From contig JABSSL010000086.1 in the NCBI GenBank assembly GCA_013214355.1, positions 27,218 through 91,217 on the forward strand: 64,000 nucleotides of DNA, written 5' to 3'. The stretch's first letter is position 1, and each line of letters begins with the position of its first letter. Positions 1 through 8,142 of this stretch are shown here, in pieces. The notes under the pieces were generated by a model. The model was not told the origin of the DNA. It was given only the letters and a program-made list of their open reading frames with translations, and did no database searches. This stretch comes from Saprospiraceae bacterium (GTDB lineage Bacteria; Bacteroidota; Bacteroidia; Chitinophagales; Saprospiraceae). A program made the position numbers and the translations under genes.

Positions 1-789
1 TGCCCGTCCTGTGGGAGTTTGTTAATCGCTCGGAAAGGCAATCGCAATAGCCATCACTTTGCCCATCATAACAAAAAAGAGTGTCCGCATGCACTGGAAA
101 GCATGCTACATTATCTAGCCAAACATATACTTCTTACGGAATCCTTCCTTCAGTTACCTCCTATTTTTCTGCCACGTCAGCAGAAGCCATTGTACCCAGA
201 GCGGAGATTTTTCTTTGAAAAAGTCAGACTTGAAAAAAGGCAAGAGGGCTTTGTGCCAGATTTAATCCTGGAAAAGGGCTCCCAAAGCTTATTGGTTGAG
301 ATTAGGGTCACTCATGAAGTTGAGCGAACTAAGTTGTGGCGAATCAGAAGATCCAAAGCTTTTGCTATTGAGATTGACGCAGGCTCTCTTTTCCACCATG
401 TCTCAGCTATTGGACCAGCAGATGATTTAGCGTTTAGATTTCGGAAATTGCTAAAGGAAGACCTTCCATCGAAAAACTGGTTGCATCATCCCTCCTTTCA
501 GGCTAATACTTATCGATTAAAATTACAATCTGATAAGAAGAAGATTATTCGCAGGACCTTCAAGAATTATGAGCTGTTTGCAGTATCTAATTGCCCTCGA
601 AAACTCCGGTACTGGCGTAAGGGGTATAGAGAAGGTAAATCCTATGCTAAAGTGTGGCAAGATTGCCAACAATGCCCTTATTGTTTGGAAATAGAATTTT
701 CTAAACGATACATTGCCTACAGAGAAATTCCAGAGGACCCTCGGGCTGTGTATTGCTGGGGGCATCTTGTAGATGATCCAGTACCTTGA
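1..789 (+). CDS. CoiA-like zinc-ribbon nuclease, 3' part (start outside window)
   Basis: The frame is open from base 1, so the gene begins to the left of the window; the first visible residues are CPSCG, a zinc-ribbon knuckle, followed by HHFAH and a further HxxxxC cluster. A PD...(E)xR pattern (VPDLIL, then LLVEIRVTH about 20 residues later) fits the PD-(D/E)xK nuclease fold, with Arg in the usual Lys position. The C-terminal third has more paired cysteines (CQQCPYC). This matches my recollection of the competence CoiA-like nuclease family of Bacteroidota; whether it acts in DNA uptake is not shown. It converges on the next gene with no gap. TTG at 19 is an unlikely start because the zinc knuckle lies before it. 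Confidence 0.5.
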   Translation, partial: CPSCGSLLIARKGNRNSHHFAHHNKKECPHALESMLHYLAKHILLTESFLQLPPIFLPRQQKPLYPERRFFFEKVRLEKRQEGFVPDLILEKGSQSLLVEIRVTHEVERTKLWRIRRSKAFAIEIDAGSLFHHVSAIGPADDLAFRFRKLLKEDLPSKNWLHHPSFQANTYRLKLQSDKKKIIRRTFKNYELFAVSNCPRKLRYWRKGYREGKSYAKVWQDCQQCPYCLEIEFSKRYIAYREIPEDPRAVYCWGHLVDDPVP

Positions 790-1668
790 TCAGTATTTCA
801 AGCTTCTCAGGTAGGCTATACTCTCAGGGACTTGGTCAAGGACTTTACTACTTTCATCTTCGATGAAGTAATGGGCTATGCCAATTCGCCTAGCTTCTTT
901 CAGGAGGCAAGCCATATCAATTTCTCCCGTACCTAATGGTACATTATTTTCAACATCTGTACCACCGGTAAGATTCTTTTCGGTGCTGGGATCCATATCC
1001 TTGAGGTGTAGTAAGCGCCAGCGTTTACCGTATTTTTTCAGAAGGGCTACTGGATCACCTCCTCCGAATTGTGCCCAAAATACATCCATTTCAAAAGATA
1101 CATCTTTGGGGTTTGTATGTTCAAAGATGTAATCCAGTAAGGTTCCATTTCCATAGGGTTGAAACTCATAACCATGAGGATGATAGCAGAAAGTCAGACC
1201 ATTTTCTCGCAACACCTTGCCGGCCTTATTGAAGACTGCTACGGCTTTCTTGGCATCTTCAAGGGTGAAATTGCCACGCTCGGCATGAGGCACCCAGGCG
1301 CACATGACGAACTTCGATCCCAGCTTCTTAGCTGTCTCGGCCACGGCCTGTGGATTTTCATCTAATTCTTTAAAACTGGCACCGGTAGATGGTATACTAA
1401 TGCCTCTGGCATCACATAACTTTTTGTACTCTTCTGCAGGAAGTCTTCCTGCACCTCCTTCAATTTCAGTGATGCCCATGGCCTGTATTCTATCCAATGT
1501 GCCAGGAATATCTTTAGGAAAGTAATTGCGGAAGGAGTAAGCTTGCACGCCTACAGGGGCTATGAAAACTGGCTCTCCTACTTTACCTACGGAGGCCGTA
1601 GATTTGCACGCGCTCAGTGCTAAGCTGAGACCAAGGATGCCTAAAAGCCCTAATAATTGGTTTTTCAT
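790..1668 (-). CDS. Sugar phosphate isomerase/epimerase family lipoprotein
   Basis: This 292-residue protein starts with a lipoprotein signal (lipobox LSAC, Cys21). The rest is a xylose-isomerase-like TIM barrel: GVQAYSFRNYF at the first strand, GITEIEGG, a CYHPHGYEF segment with His163 and His165, SFEMDVFW and LLHLKDM near residue 221, the acidic and His residues that bind a divalent metal in this family. Such secreted proteins are common in Bacteroidota carbohydrate loci, but the substrate cannot be read from sequence. It would face the periplasm as a membrane-anchored enzyme. It ends directly against the convergent upstream gene. Confidence 0.8.
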   Translation of the reverse strand: MKNQLLGLLGILGLSLALSACKSTASVGKVGEPVFIAPVGVQAYSFRNYFPKDIPGTLDRIQAMGITEIEGGAGRLPAEEYKKLCDARGISIPSTGASFKELDENPQAVAETAKKLGSKFVMCAWVPHAERGNFTLEDAKKAVAVFNKAGKVLRENGLTFCYHPHGYEFQPYGNGTLLDYIFEHTNPKDVSFEMDVFWAQFGGGDPVALLKKYGKRWRLLHLKDMDPSTEKNLTGGTDVENNVPLGTGEIDMACLLKEARRIGIAHYFIEDESSKVLDQVPESIAYLRSLKY

Positions 1669-1730
1669 CGTTTTGTTTTGGATTTTTCAGTCAGTTCTTC
1701 TTTAAAAGTAAAACATAAGAACAAAAACAC

Positions 1731-1764
1731 AAAAGCCGACTAACATTCCTGTTAATCGGCTTTT
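1731..1764 (-). terminator. Bidirectional-looking rho-independent terminator
   Basis: AAAAGCCGAcTAAC pairs with GTTAaTCGGCTTTT around a short loop, giving a GC-rich stem flanked by A and T runs. It lies downstream of the beta-helix gene at 1895-2875, between it and the start of the isomerase gene. Confidence 0.75.
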
Positions 1765-1894
1765 GCCTCATAGATCTTTCTTTTTTGGTGTAGTAGTTAT
1801 TTCAGGTAAAGGGTTTTAAGACATGTTTTGAATAGTAAGTATGGAATGTAGGCAGCCATACTTGTGCGATCGGTTAAATAAAGCCTTTACCTTA

Positions 1895-2875
1895 TTAGTA
1901 AGATCTTAGTACTGCACCGCCTCTGCTCTGAGCGTTGTTGCTCGCTGTAACAGTACTTGCTCCGAAAGCATCTCCATTTACGGCGTCGTTCTGAATGAAC
2001 TTGCATCCGTTCATGATAGAGTTGCTTTCTCCGCGTCCTTCTCTTAGGTTGTATACGATGGCACCGCTTAGGATAGAAGCGTTAGCTGTGAAAACACAGT
2101 TTGAAATCGCAGCTATTGCTTTTCCATTTGCCCCTTTGTTTAGGATCGCTGCACCGTAAGTGGAACGATTCTTTTCGAAGTGGCAGTTGCGGATGATAGG
2201 AGCGGATTGGCCGTTTTGGCCCATGTTGAAGATTGCGCCACCGTCAAAGTCAGCTTTGTTGGCGATGAAATTGCAATTAGCAATGATAGGGTTGTAGGTA
2301 CCGCCGTTGGTAGCGAAATTATAGATCGCAGCGCCTTCGCGTGCATAGTTGTTTTTGAAAGTACAGTTCTTAACTGTAGGAGAAGCTTGCTTGTTGAACA
2401 TTGCTGCTCCGGAGAAGCTCAAGTCACCAGATACTCCAAAACCGTTAGCTACACCACTTGTGATTTCAAATCCGTCGATTACTGCGCTCTTGCTAACGTT
2501 TTCTGCATATACTATGGTGAAAGAGTTGTCGTCAAGTGAAGAAGTCCCAATTTCTCCGCTTAAGATGCTTTTGTTACCGTTGATGCTACGCTGATTCAAT
2601 TGAGTTTCGTTTCCTGCAAATCCACCGTAGATAGCTACTCCTTCTTTCATTTGGAAGGAAGCTTTGCGATCGTTGTTTTGTGTTGGAGTGTAAGTTCCTC
2701 TAGCAACCCAGATTTGGTCTCCTGCAACAGCAGCTTTTAAAGCTTGCTGCAAGTCACCGAAAGCTTGGCCCCAAGAAGCGCCATTACCATTCGCTCCAGC
2801 TTTAACGAAAATCGTCTTTGCATCTAGTAGCAGTACAGTCATCAAACATGCGGAAAGTAGTAAACCCTTTTTCAC
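1895..2875 (-). CDS. Secreted right-handed beta-helix protein (paralogue A)
   Basis: This 326-residue protein has an N-terminal signal peptide (MKKGLLLSACLMTVLLLDA) and then a conserved FVKAGANGNGASWGQAF opening. The segment IYGGFAGNETQLNQR and repeated short units of the form NCxFxxNxA..GGAI.N are typical of parallel beta-helix (PbH1) proteins related to polymorphic outer-membrane proteins. It is surface-exposed or secreted by inference. It lacks a recognisable type IX sorting domain and ends in GGAVLRSY. A close paralogue lies at 9550-10527, with the same length, the same ending and a related upstream region. Catalytic residues cannot be assigned, so a lyase role is not claimed. Confidence 0.75.
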   Translation of the reverse strand: MKKGLLLSACLMTVLLLDAKTIFVKAGANGNGASWGQAFGDLQQALKAAVAGDQIWVARGTYTPTQNNDRKASFQMKEGVAIYGGFAGNETQLNQRSINGNKSILSGEIGTSSLDDNSFTIVYAENVSKSAVIDGFEITSGVANGFGVSGDLSFSGAAMFNKQASPTVKNCTFKNNYAREGAAIYNFATNGGTYNPIIANCNFIANKADFDGGAIFNMGQNGQSAPIIRNCHFEKNRSTYGAAILNKGANGKAIAAISNCVFTANASILSGAIVYNLREGRGESNSIMNGCKFIQNDAVNGDAFGASTVTASNNAQSRGGAVLRSY

Positions 2876-3323
2876 CTTAATACCTTTTTGAAGTTGGAAA
2901 AAATCTGTTCGTGTAACATCAAGTCACGATCCTAGATTAGCAGGAAAATGAATGTGGAAAGCTAAGACTGGGTAGGTCCTAATTCAAAAAGAATTCAACA
3001 TTATACTTCGTGCCAATTAAAATCGAAGTGTCAAAACGAAAGGCACAAAATGTTGGACAGGTTGGGATTTACATCTGTCGGAAAGCCATGACTGGGAATC
3101 ACGGCCCAAAACTATCTTTCATTTGAGTCTTCTTGTTACGAATCCGTTGGGTAGACGAATAAGTTTGGGATTACAAGATTACTCAGATGGTTTTCTATTG
3201 GTTTGCTGAGATTTAATGGGTATTGTTGGAATACAATTTATAAACGCAGGGAATTTAAAAAATGTTGCATCATTAAACTGAATTCCTGATTTGCGCTTGA
3301 TCAAATGATGTTGGGATTGTTAT
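2876..3323 (-). promoter_or_regulatory. Long conserved upstream region of beta-helix gene A
   Basis: This gene-free stretch shares four blocks, in the same order and at similar distances, with the region upstream of the paralogue: the first ~35 bp before the start codon (TACCTTTTTGAAGTTGG…), 3010-3060 (GTGCCAATTA…AGGCAC plus AATGTTGGA), 3145-3159 (CGTTGGGTAGACGAA) and 3310-3323 (GTTGGGATTGTTAT). The 3010-3046 block has inverted ends GTGCC/GGCAC with an inner TCG…CGA pair. Sequence between the blocks has diverged, so the blocks are candidate regulatory sites or a structured 5' leader. The remaining bases up to 3522 are AT-rich and hold no gene I can support. Confidence 0.55.
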
Positions 3324-3522
3324 TCGATCAATTGCACTACAATGATAGGGAATCCATTTCATATGAACAAATATTTAATAAGTTTTTTTGAATTAAAAAA
3401 GACCTTAAACCCTAAGTTCTTGTTAAACAGCAGATAAGATTGCTTTTGTAAGTTTTTTTGCGACACTTAAATTAGGGGTAATCACTCCTTATCATGCCAA
3501 AGTAGCTAAAGATGACTCTTGA

Positions 3523-4236
3523 TTAGGGTAGGAATTGAGCTAAATACTCTTTGTAGGCCCGGCCTATAGGGAGTTCGTGTTCGCCAATAAATACTCGATT
3601 TCCCGATACTTTGGAGATGTGCGGGATATGTACCAGATAGGATTTGTGGATTTGGCAAAAGGTATGATCGCCTAGTTTGTCTATCCAATACCTCAGAGAT
3701 TGTGAAACGAGTAATTTGCCCTGCTTGGTAAATAATTGGGTATAGTCTCCATTTGATTTGATGAAATGGATGTCACTGATTTGGATATTCTGATAGTCTT
3801 TCCCCACTTTGACAAAAAGATACGGTTCGTCTTGTACCAGCTTTGGACCTGAGGCATCTCCCATTCCCTTGTTACGATCCTGATATACTACTTTCGAGAC
3901 AGCTCGTACAAATCGTTCGAAAGAAAAGGGTTTAAGTAAGTAATCCACTACATCCAATTCAAAGGCTTCCAGGGCATAATCCTTAAAGGCCGTGGTAAAG
4001 ATGACTTTGGGACGGGGATGAACGATCTTCAGTAAATCAAGTCCTGATAATCTGGGCAAATGAATATCCAAGAACAACAGATCCACGGACTCTGATTTCA
4101 GATATTCCAAGGCAGACAATGCATCATTGAAGATACCCACCAACTGAAGTTGATCCATTTCAGCTATATAGGTTTCCAATATCCGCTGTGCGGGTGGTTG
4201 ATCTTCTATGATGAGGCAGGTGGTCATACGATTCAA
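3523..4236 (-). CDS. LytTR-family response regulator
   Basis: A 237-residue two-domain regulator. Residues 5-120 form a receiver with the acidic pair Glu11/Asp12, phospho-acceptor Asp57 (LLFLDIHLP), Thr82 and Lys102 (LLKPF). Residues ~135-235 form a LytTR DNA-binding domain (DIHFIKSNGDYTQLF, QIHKSYLVH, ELPIGRAYKE). It overlaps the kinase gene by 4 bp (ATGA), so the two are translationally coupled and form a phosphorelay pair. Met1 or Met4 could be the start; Met1 gives the 4-bp overlap. Targets are unknown. LytTR proteins bind direct repeats, and the beta-helix gene next door has a conserved upstream region, so it is a candidate target only. Confidence 0.9.
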   Translation of the reverse strand: MNRMTTCLIIEDQPPAQRILETYIAEMDQLQLVGIFNDALSALEYLKSESVDLLFLDIHLPRLSGLDLLKIVHPRPKVIFTTAFKDYALEAFELDVVDYLLKPFSFERFVRAVSKVVYQDRNKGMGDASGPKLVQDEPYLFVKVGKDYQNIQISDIHFIKSNGDYTQLFTKQGKLLVSQSLRYWIDKLGDHTFCQIHKSYLVHIPHISKVSGNRVFIGEHELPIGRAYKEYLAQFLP

Positions 4237-5312
4237 TTGAATGGATCTGGATCCCGTCTTGAAGTACTTGTCTCTTGTGGGGGCTCGGCCTGTGCGCGGT
4301 CTAATTCTAGGTCTAACTGAACCTGAAACACAGATGCTGTCCTTGAGATATCCAGTACATGTGCATCGGGGTACAGCAGGGCTAGACGAGAACGTACATT
4401 TTCCAAACCAATTCCTCTTGCCAACTCTTGCGTATTGGTATTTGAAGAATAGGTATTACGGCAATTTAAAGTCAGGTGTCCAGGTGTTATTTTTAGTTGA
4501 ATACTGATTTCTATGCCTTCTGCTTGGCTGCTAGTGCTGTGTTTAAAGCAATTTTCCACAAAAACAACCAATATTAATGGAGCGATAAACTGATCTCCCG
4601 CCTTTCCGTCTATGTTGAACTCAACTTTGCCCCGACTTTCAACCTGCATTTCCTGTAGCTGTATGAAGTCCATCAAACACTGGATCTCCTTTTCTAAGGG
4701 AACGAGATTGGCTTGAGCATCATATAGCATGTATCGGAGTAGGGAGGATAGTTCTAAAATGATGTGCTTAGTCTTTGGGGAGTCAGCCAAAGCATAGGAA
4801 TATAGATTATTCAGATTATTGAACAGAAAATGAGGATTAATTTGAGATTTGAGAAATTGTAACCGACTTTCTGCCATCATGCTATTGAGCTCTTCTAACT
4901 GATTTTGCTTTTTCTGCGCATCCCAGGCAAACTTAAAACTTACCAATATCAGGATCGGTGGGAGGATTTCGAGTAGGGTATGGAATACGCCAGGAAAGTC
5001 CGTTCCACGGCTATTCGGATAAAAGATCTTTTCCAATACCTCCTCCTCCACCAGCATCACTACAGCGATCACGAGTAACAAGTAAAGACCAAAGGCCAAG
5101 TATTTCTTCGGATAGAAAAACCTCGGTAATAAAATATAGCCGATGATTAACGATGCCACCACATAACTGGTAAACAGACTCAACTTGGCTTTCACGTCTC
5201 CATAAGTATGTTCATCATATGCCGTGGCGGAGAATACGGTGCCAATGAGAATCAGCTGGAAGGTCAACTCACTTGAAAGAATATTCCACAATCGCTCCTT
5301 TAGATTACTCAT
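4233..5312 (-). CDS. LytS-type membrane sensor histidine kinase
   Basis: A 359-residue kinase with about four membrane segments in residues 15-130 (around 17-33, 47-65, 70-88 and 112-128), a short coiled-coil linker and a His_kinase domain. The phospho-acceptor is His161 in QINPHFLFNNLNNLY, and the N-box is FVENCFKH (Asn254). A degenerate ATP-lid (GIGLENVRSRL) follows. No periplasmic ligand domain is visible, so the signal is probably sensed within the membrane. It is co-transcribed with the LytTR regulator just downstream and divergent from the TonB-dependent receptor gene. Confidence 0.9.
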   Translation of the reverse strand: MSNLKERLWNILSSELTFQLILIGTVFSATAYDEHTYGDVKAKLSLFTSYVVASLIIGYILLPRFFYPKKYLAFGLYLLLVIAVVMLVEEEVLEKIFYPNSRGTDFPGVFHTLLEILPPILILVSFKFAWDAQKKQNQLEELNSMMAESRLQFLKSQINPHFLFNNLNNLYSYALADSPKTKHIILELSSLLRYMLYDAQANLVPLEKEIQCLMDFIQLQEMQVESRGKVEFNIDGKAGDQFIAPLILVVFVENCFKHSTSSQAEGIEISIQLKITPGHLTLNCRNTYSSNTNTQELARGIGLENVRSRLALLYPDAHVLDISRTASVFQVQLDLELDRAQAEPPQETSTSRRDPDPFN

Positions 5313-5332
5313 AAATTACTTTGGCTATGCAT

Positions 5333-5340
5333 CAAAAGTA
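5333..5340 (-). promoter_or_regulatory. -7 promoter box for the lytS/lytR-like operon
   Basis: The minus strand reads TACTTTTG, an exact match to the Bacteroidota TAnnTTTG box, ending 20 bp before the kinase start codon. No clear -33 TTTG is seen at the usual spacing, so only the -7 half is supported. I see no comparably good box for the divergent receptor gene in this 247-bp gap. Confidence 0.45.
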
Positions 5341-5559
5341 AAGACTTTTGTGTCTTTCTAATCCAGATTTCGTTGAACATCGGCATTAGCGGGATCAACG
5401 ACAAGTTTTACAGGTCCTTCCGACATCGGCCGGATGACCCAAATAATTGGTTGTTGAACGAGTTTTTCTGGCGGACTGAGGTGGGCTCTTTATTTTGTGT
5501 TTGAATAACCTTTTGGAAAACCTCCTATTCACCCAACTGACGAAAGACAAATTTTTAAA

Positions 5560-7929
5560 ATGAAAAAATTCTTACTGTTTCTTCTCGGTTTCGGTCTCTC
5601 CTTGACCGCCTACTCACAAAACGAATCCATCCTAATTTCAGGTAAAGTGGTAGCTGGCGCCGAACAGCAAGCCGTAGAGTTTGCGACGGTTATGGTGGCA
5701 GATCTTACTTCTGGCTCACCGATAGCAGGTACCACCACTGATGAGCAAGGCCGCTTTGAACTGAAAACGGAAGCAAAAGCGTTTTTTGTACAGATCAGTT
5801 TCATTGGGTACAATCCGCAAAAGATCGAGGAGTTTGAGCTAAGAGATGGAAGAATAGATCTTGCCACAATCTACCTCCGAGAGGATAGTCAAACCTTAGA
5901 TGAGGTTGTCGTACGAGGAGAGAAATCCCAAACGGAGTTCAAATTAGACAAACGCGTATTCAATGTCGGTAAAGATTTGAGCAATACCGGAGCTAGTGCC
6001 CTCGAGGTGTTAAATAATGTACCTTCGGTGACTGTGAATATTGAAGGTCAAGTTAGTTTGCGAGGAAGTGCCGGTGTACAAATCCTGATCAATGGCAAGC
6101 CCTCCGTACTGGCAAGCGATCAGGGGAACGCCTTGGGGACCATTACCGCTGAAATGATTGAGCGGGTAGAAGTGATTACTAACCCCTCCGCTAAATATGA
6201 TGCTGAAGGTACCTCAGGGATTATCAATATTGTAATGAAGAAAGAGGAGAAGAAAGGTATTAATGGCTCCATTACTGTAAACACTGGCGTCCCAAATAAT
6301 CACAGCCTTGGCCTCAGCCTCAACCGGCGAACCGAACGCTTCAATCTCTTTAGTCAGGTAGGAGTGGGCTATCGGACTTTCCCTGAAAAAACGAGGAGCA
6401 TCAACGAAGATTTATTGTCCAATACTTTGATTCGGGGCGAGGGAGAAAACGATAAAAACGAATTGTTCTCTAACTTGATTCTTGGAGCCGACTATCATAT
6501 CAATAAAACCAGCGTCCTTTCTTTGTCTGGACATTTTGCTTATGAGGGAGAGACGGAAAATTCCGACATACTTTTCCGCTACTGGGATGATCAAGAGCTA
6601 TTGGACAGCGAATGGCGGAGAATTGAAGCAACTGAGGCAACTAATCCAAAATGGCAATACGATTTGCAATTCAAGAAAGACTTCCAAGGAGACGAAGACC
6701 ACACCTTATTATTTAGTGCTTTGGGGAATTTCTTTGGTAAGGATCAGTCCAGTCTTTTCACCAACACCTTATTACAGGGGAGCGATCCGGGGAGTGATCA
6801 ATTGACGGAAAATGATTTTCGAGAAGCTCGTTACACCTTCAAGTTGGACTATACCAAGCCTTTTTCAGAACTTTTCTCCATCGAGACCGGAGCACAATAC
6901 CTCATCACGGACGCTGTCAATGATTATGTAGTAGGGGAGGATGTGAATGGTGTTTGGGTGAACGATCCTGACTTCAGTAATATTTTTGAATTTACGCAAG
7001 GAGTGATTGGGGTCTATGGGACGGCCGCCTTTGAAGGTAAGAAATTTGGGGTGAAGGCGGGGCTGAGGATGGAGCATACCGACTTGCGGACTGAGTTGGT
7101 GAATACCAGTGAGATTAATGATCTTCAGTACTCCAACCTCTTTCCAACTTTGCACACTTCTTATAAGGTCAACGAAAAATTGTCGATGCAGGCGGGGTAT
7201 TCGAAACGGATTTATCGACCACGACTTTGGAGCTTGAATCCTTTTATTAATATCCGAAACAACTTCAGCATCCGAACGGGTAACCCGAACCTCCTGCCAG
7301 AATTTACAGACTCCTACGAAATCACAACGATCTACATTGGGAATGGCTTCTCGAGTAATTTCGGCCTATATCATCGATTCACTACTGATATTATCGAAAG
7401 GATTGTCTCTTTTTCTGGAAATGTGAGTACTTCTCGCCCAATTAATATAGGGACTGAAGGTACCACAGGAATTGAGTTTAATTTCAAGTACAGCCCAGAA
7501 AACTGGGTGAGCTTTAATGGAGACTTCAATTACAACTACTTCAACCGGAAAGGAACTTTCGAAGCCACTTCCTTTGATTTTAATGCAGATCGCTGGACAA
7601 GTCGGCTGATGACCAAATTGAAGCTCCCTGCACAATTCGATCTGGAGTTGGCGGGAAACTATCGATCTGGATACCGAACTTTCCAAGGCTTTCAATCAGA
7701 GAATGTTTTTCTAAATCTAGGTTTGCGTAAGAAGATACTTAAGGGAAAGGCCATTCTGAATGTAAGTGTTCAGGATGTATTTGCCTCAAGTATTTATGAG
7801 ACTGAAACCAATCAGTCGTCGTTCTATCTGTATGATCGGGGGCAAGAAGGCCGTTTTGTAACCATTGGCATTAGCTATGGATTTGGGAAGGGCGAAGCCA
7901 TGGAGTTTTCCGGACAGAAACACTTCTAG
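5560..7929 (+). CDS. TonB-dependent receptor-like outer-membrane beta-barrel protein
   Basis: A 789-residue protein with a signal peptide (MKKFLLFLLGFGLSLTAYSQ). Residues ~25-110 form a carboxypeptidase-regulatory-like beta-sandwich (GKVVAGAEQQAVEFATVMV…TTDEQGRFEL). A plug domain follows (~120-230: NVPSVTVNIEGQVSLRG, VITNPSAKYDAEGTSGIINI), then a barrel of the OMP_b-brl_3 type (NLFPTLHTSYKVNEKLSMQAGYSKRI). The SGIINI motif is typical of this subfamily. It sits in the outer membrane and probably imports a ligand or peptide with TonB energy; there is no SusD partner nearby, so a glycan role is not supported. It is divergent from the two-component operon, which may regulate it. Confidence 0.88.
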   Translation: MKKFLLFLLGFGLSLTAYSQNESILISGKVVAGAEQQAVEFATVMVADLTSGSPIAGTTTDEQGRFELKTEAKAFFVQISFIGYNPQKIEEFELRDGRIDLATIYLREDSQTLDEVVVRGEKSQTEFKLDKRVFNVGKDLSNTGASALEVLNNVPSVTVNIEGQVSLRGSAGVQILINGKPSVLASDQGNALGTITAEMIERVEVITNPSAKYDAEGTSGIINIVMKKEEKKGINGSITVNTGVPNNHSLGLSLNRRTERFNLFSQVGVGYRTFPEKTRSINEDLLSNTLIRGEGENDKNELFSNLILGADYHINKTSVLSLSGHFAYEGETENSDILFRYWDDQELLDSEWRRIEATEATNPKWQYDLQFKKDFQGDEDHTLLFSALGNFFGKDQSSLFTNTLLQGSDPGSDQLTENDFREARYTFKLDYTKPFSELFSIETGAQYLITDAVNDYVVGEDVNGVWVNDPDFSNIFEFTQGVIGVYGTAAFEGKKFGVKAGLRMEHTDLRTELVNTSEINDLQYSNLFPTLHTSYKVNEKLSMQAGYSKRIYRPRLWSLNPFINIRNNFSIRTGNPNLLPEFTDSYEITTIYIGNGFSSNFGLYHRFTTDIIERIVSFSGNVSTSRPINIGTEGTTGIEFNFKYSPENWVSFNGDFNYNYFNRKGTFEATSFDFNADRWTSRLMTKLKLPAQFDLELAGNYRSGYRTFQGFQSENVFLNLGLRKKILKGKAILNVSVQDVFASSIYETETNQSSFYLYDRGQEGRFVTIGISYGFGKGEAMEFSGQKHF

Positions 7930-7945
7930 TGCAAGGTCTCGCACT

Positions 7946-8094
7946 AGCGTTGTTGCATGAACATTTTTTATTTGGAAGTTGTGGGTGACAACACTCACAA
8001 GGGCCGTTTGCGCTGGTCGGTGTTGTCCACCGACCAAATGATATTTTTCCAAGCCGCAATTTTAGTTTCATAAATATGTTCATGCAACAACGCC
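7946..8094. mobile_element. 149-bp MITE with IS903-like ends and 9-bp target duplication
   Basis: Left end 7946-7964 (AGCGTTGTTGCATGAACAT) and right end 8076-8094 are inverted repeats matching at 18 of 19 positions, with a mismatch only at the outermost base. The direct repeat TCTCGCACT lies immediately outside both ends (7937-7945 and 8095-8103), a 9-bp target-site duplication. The interior has two hairpins (GTGGGTG/CACTCAC and GGTCGGTG/CACCGACC) and no credible gene. The ends resemble those of the IS903 group of the IS5 family, which makes 9-bp duplications; no transposase is in the window, so it would be mobilised in trans. Confidence 0.75.
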
Positions 8095-8142
8095 TCTCGC
8101 ACTTGGTTTCATCAGCTAACTGCGAGCTCTCTATTAGTCCTG

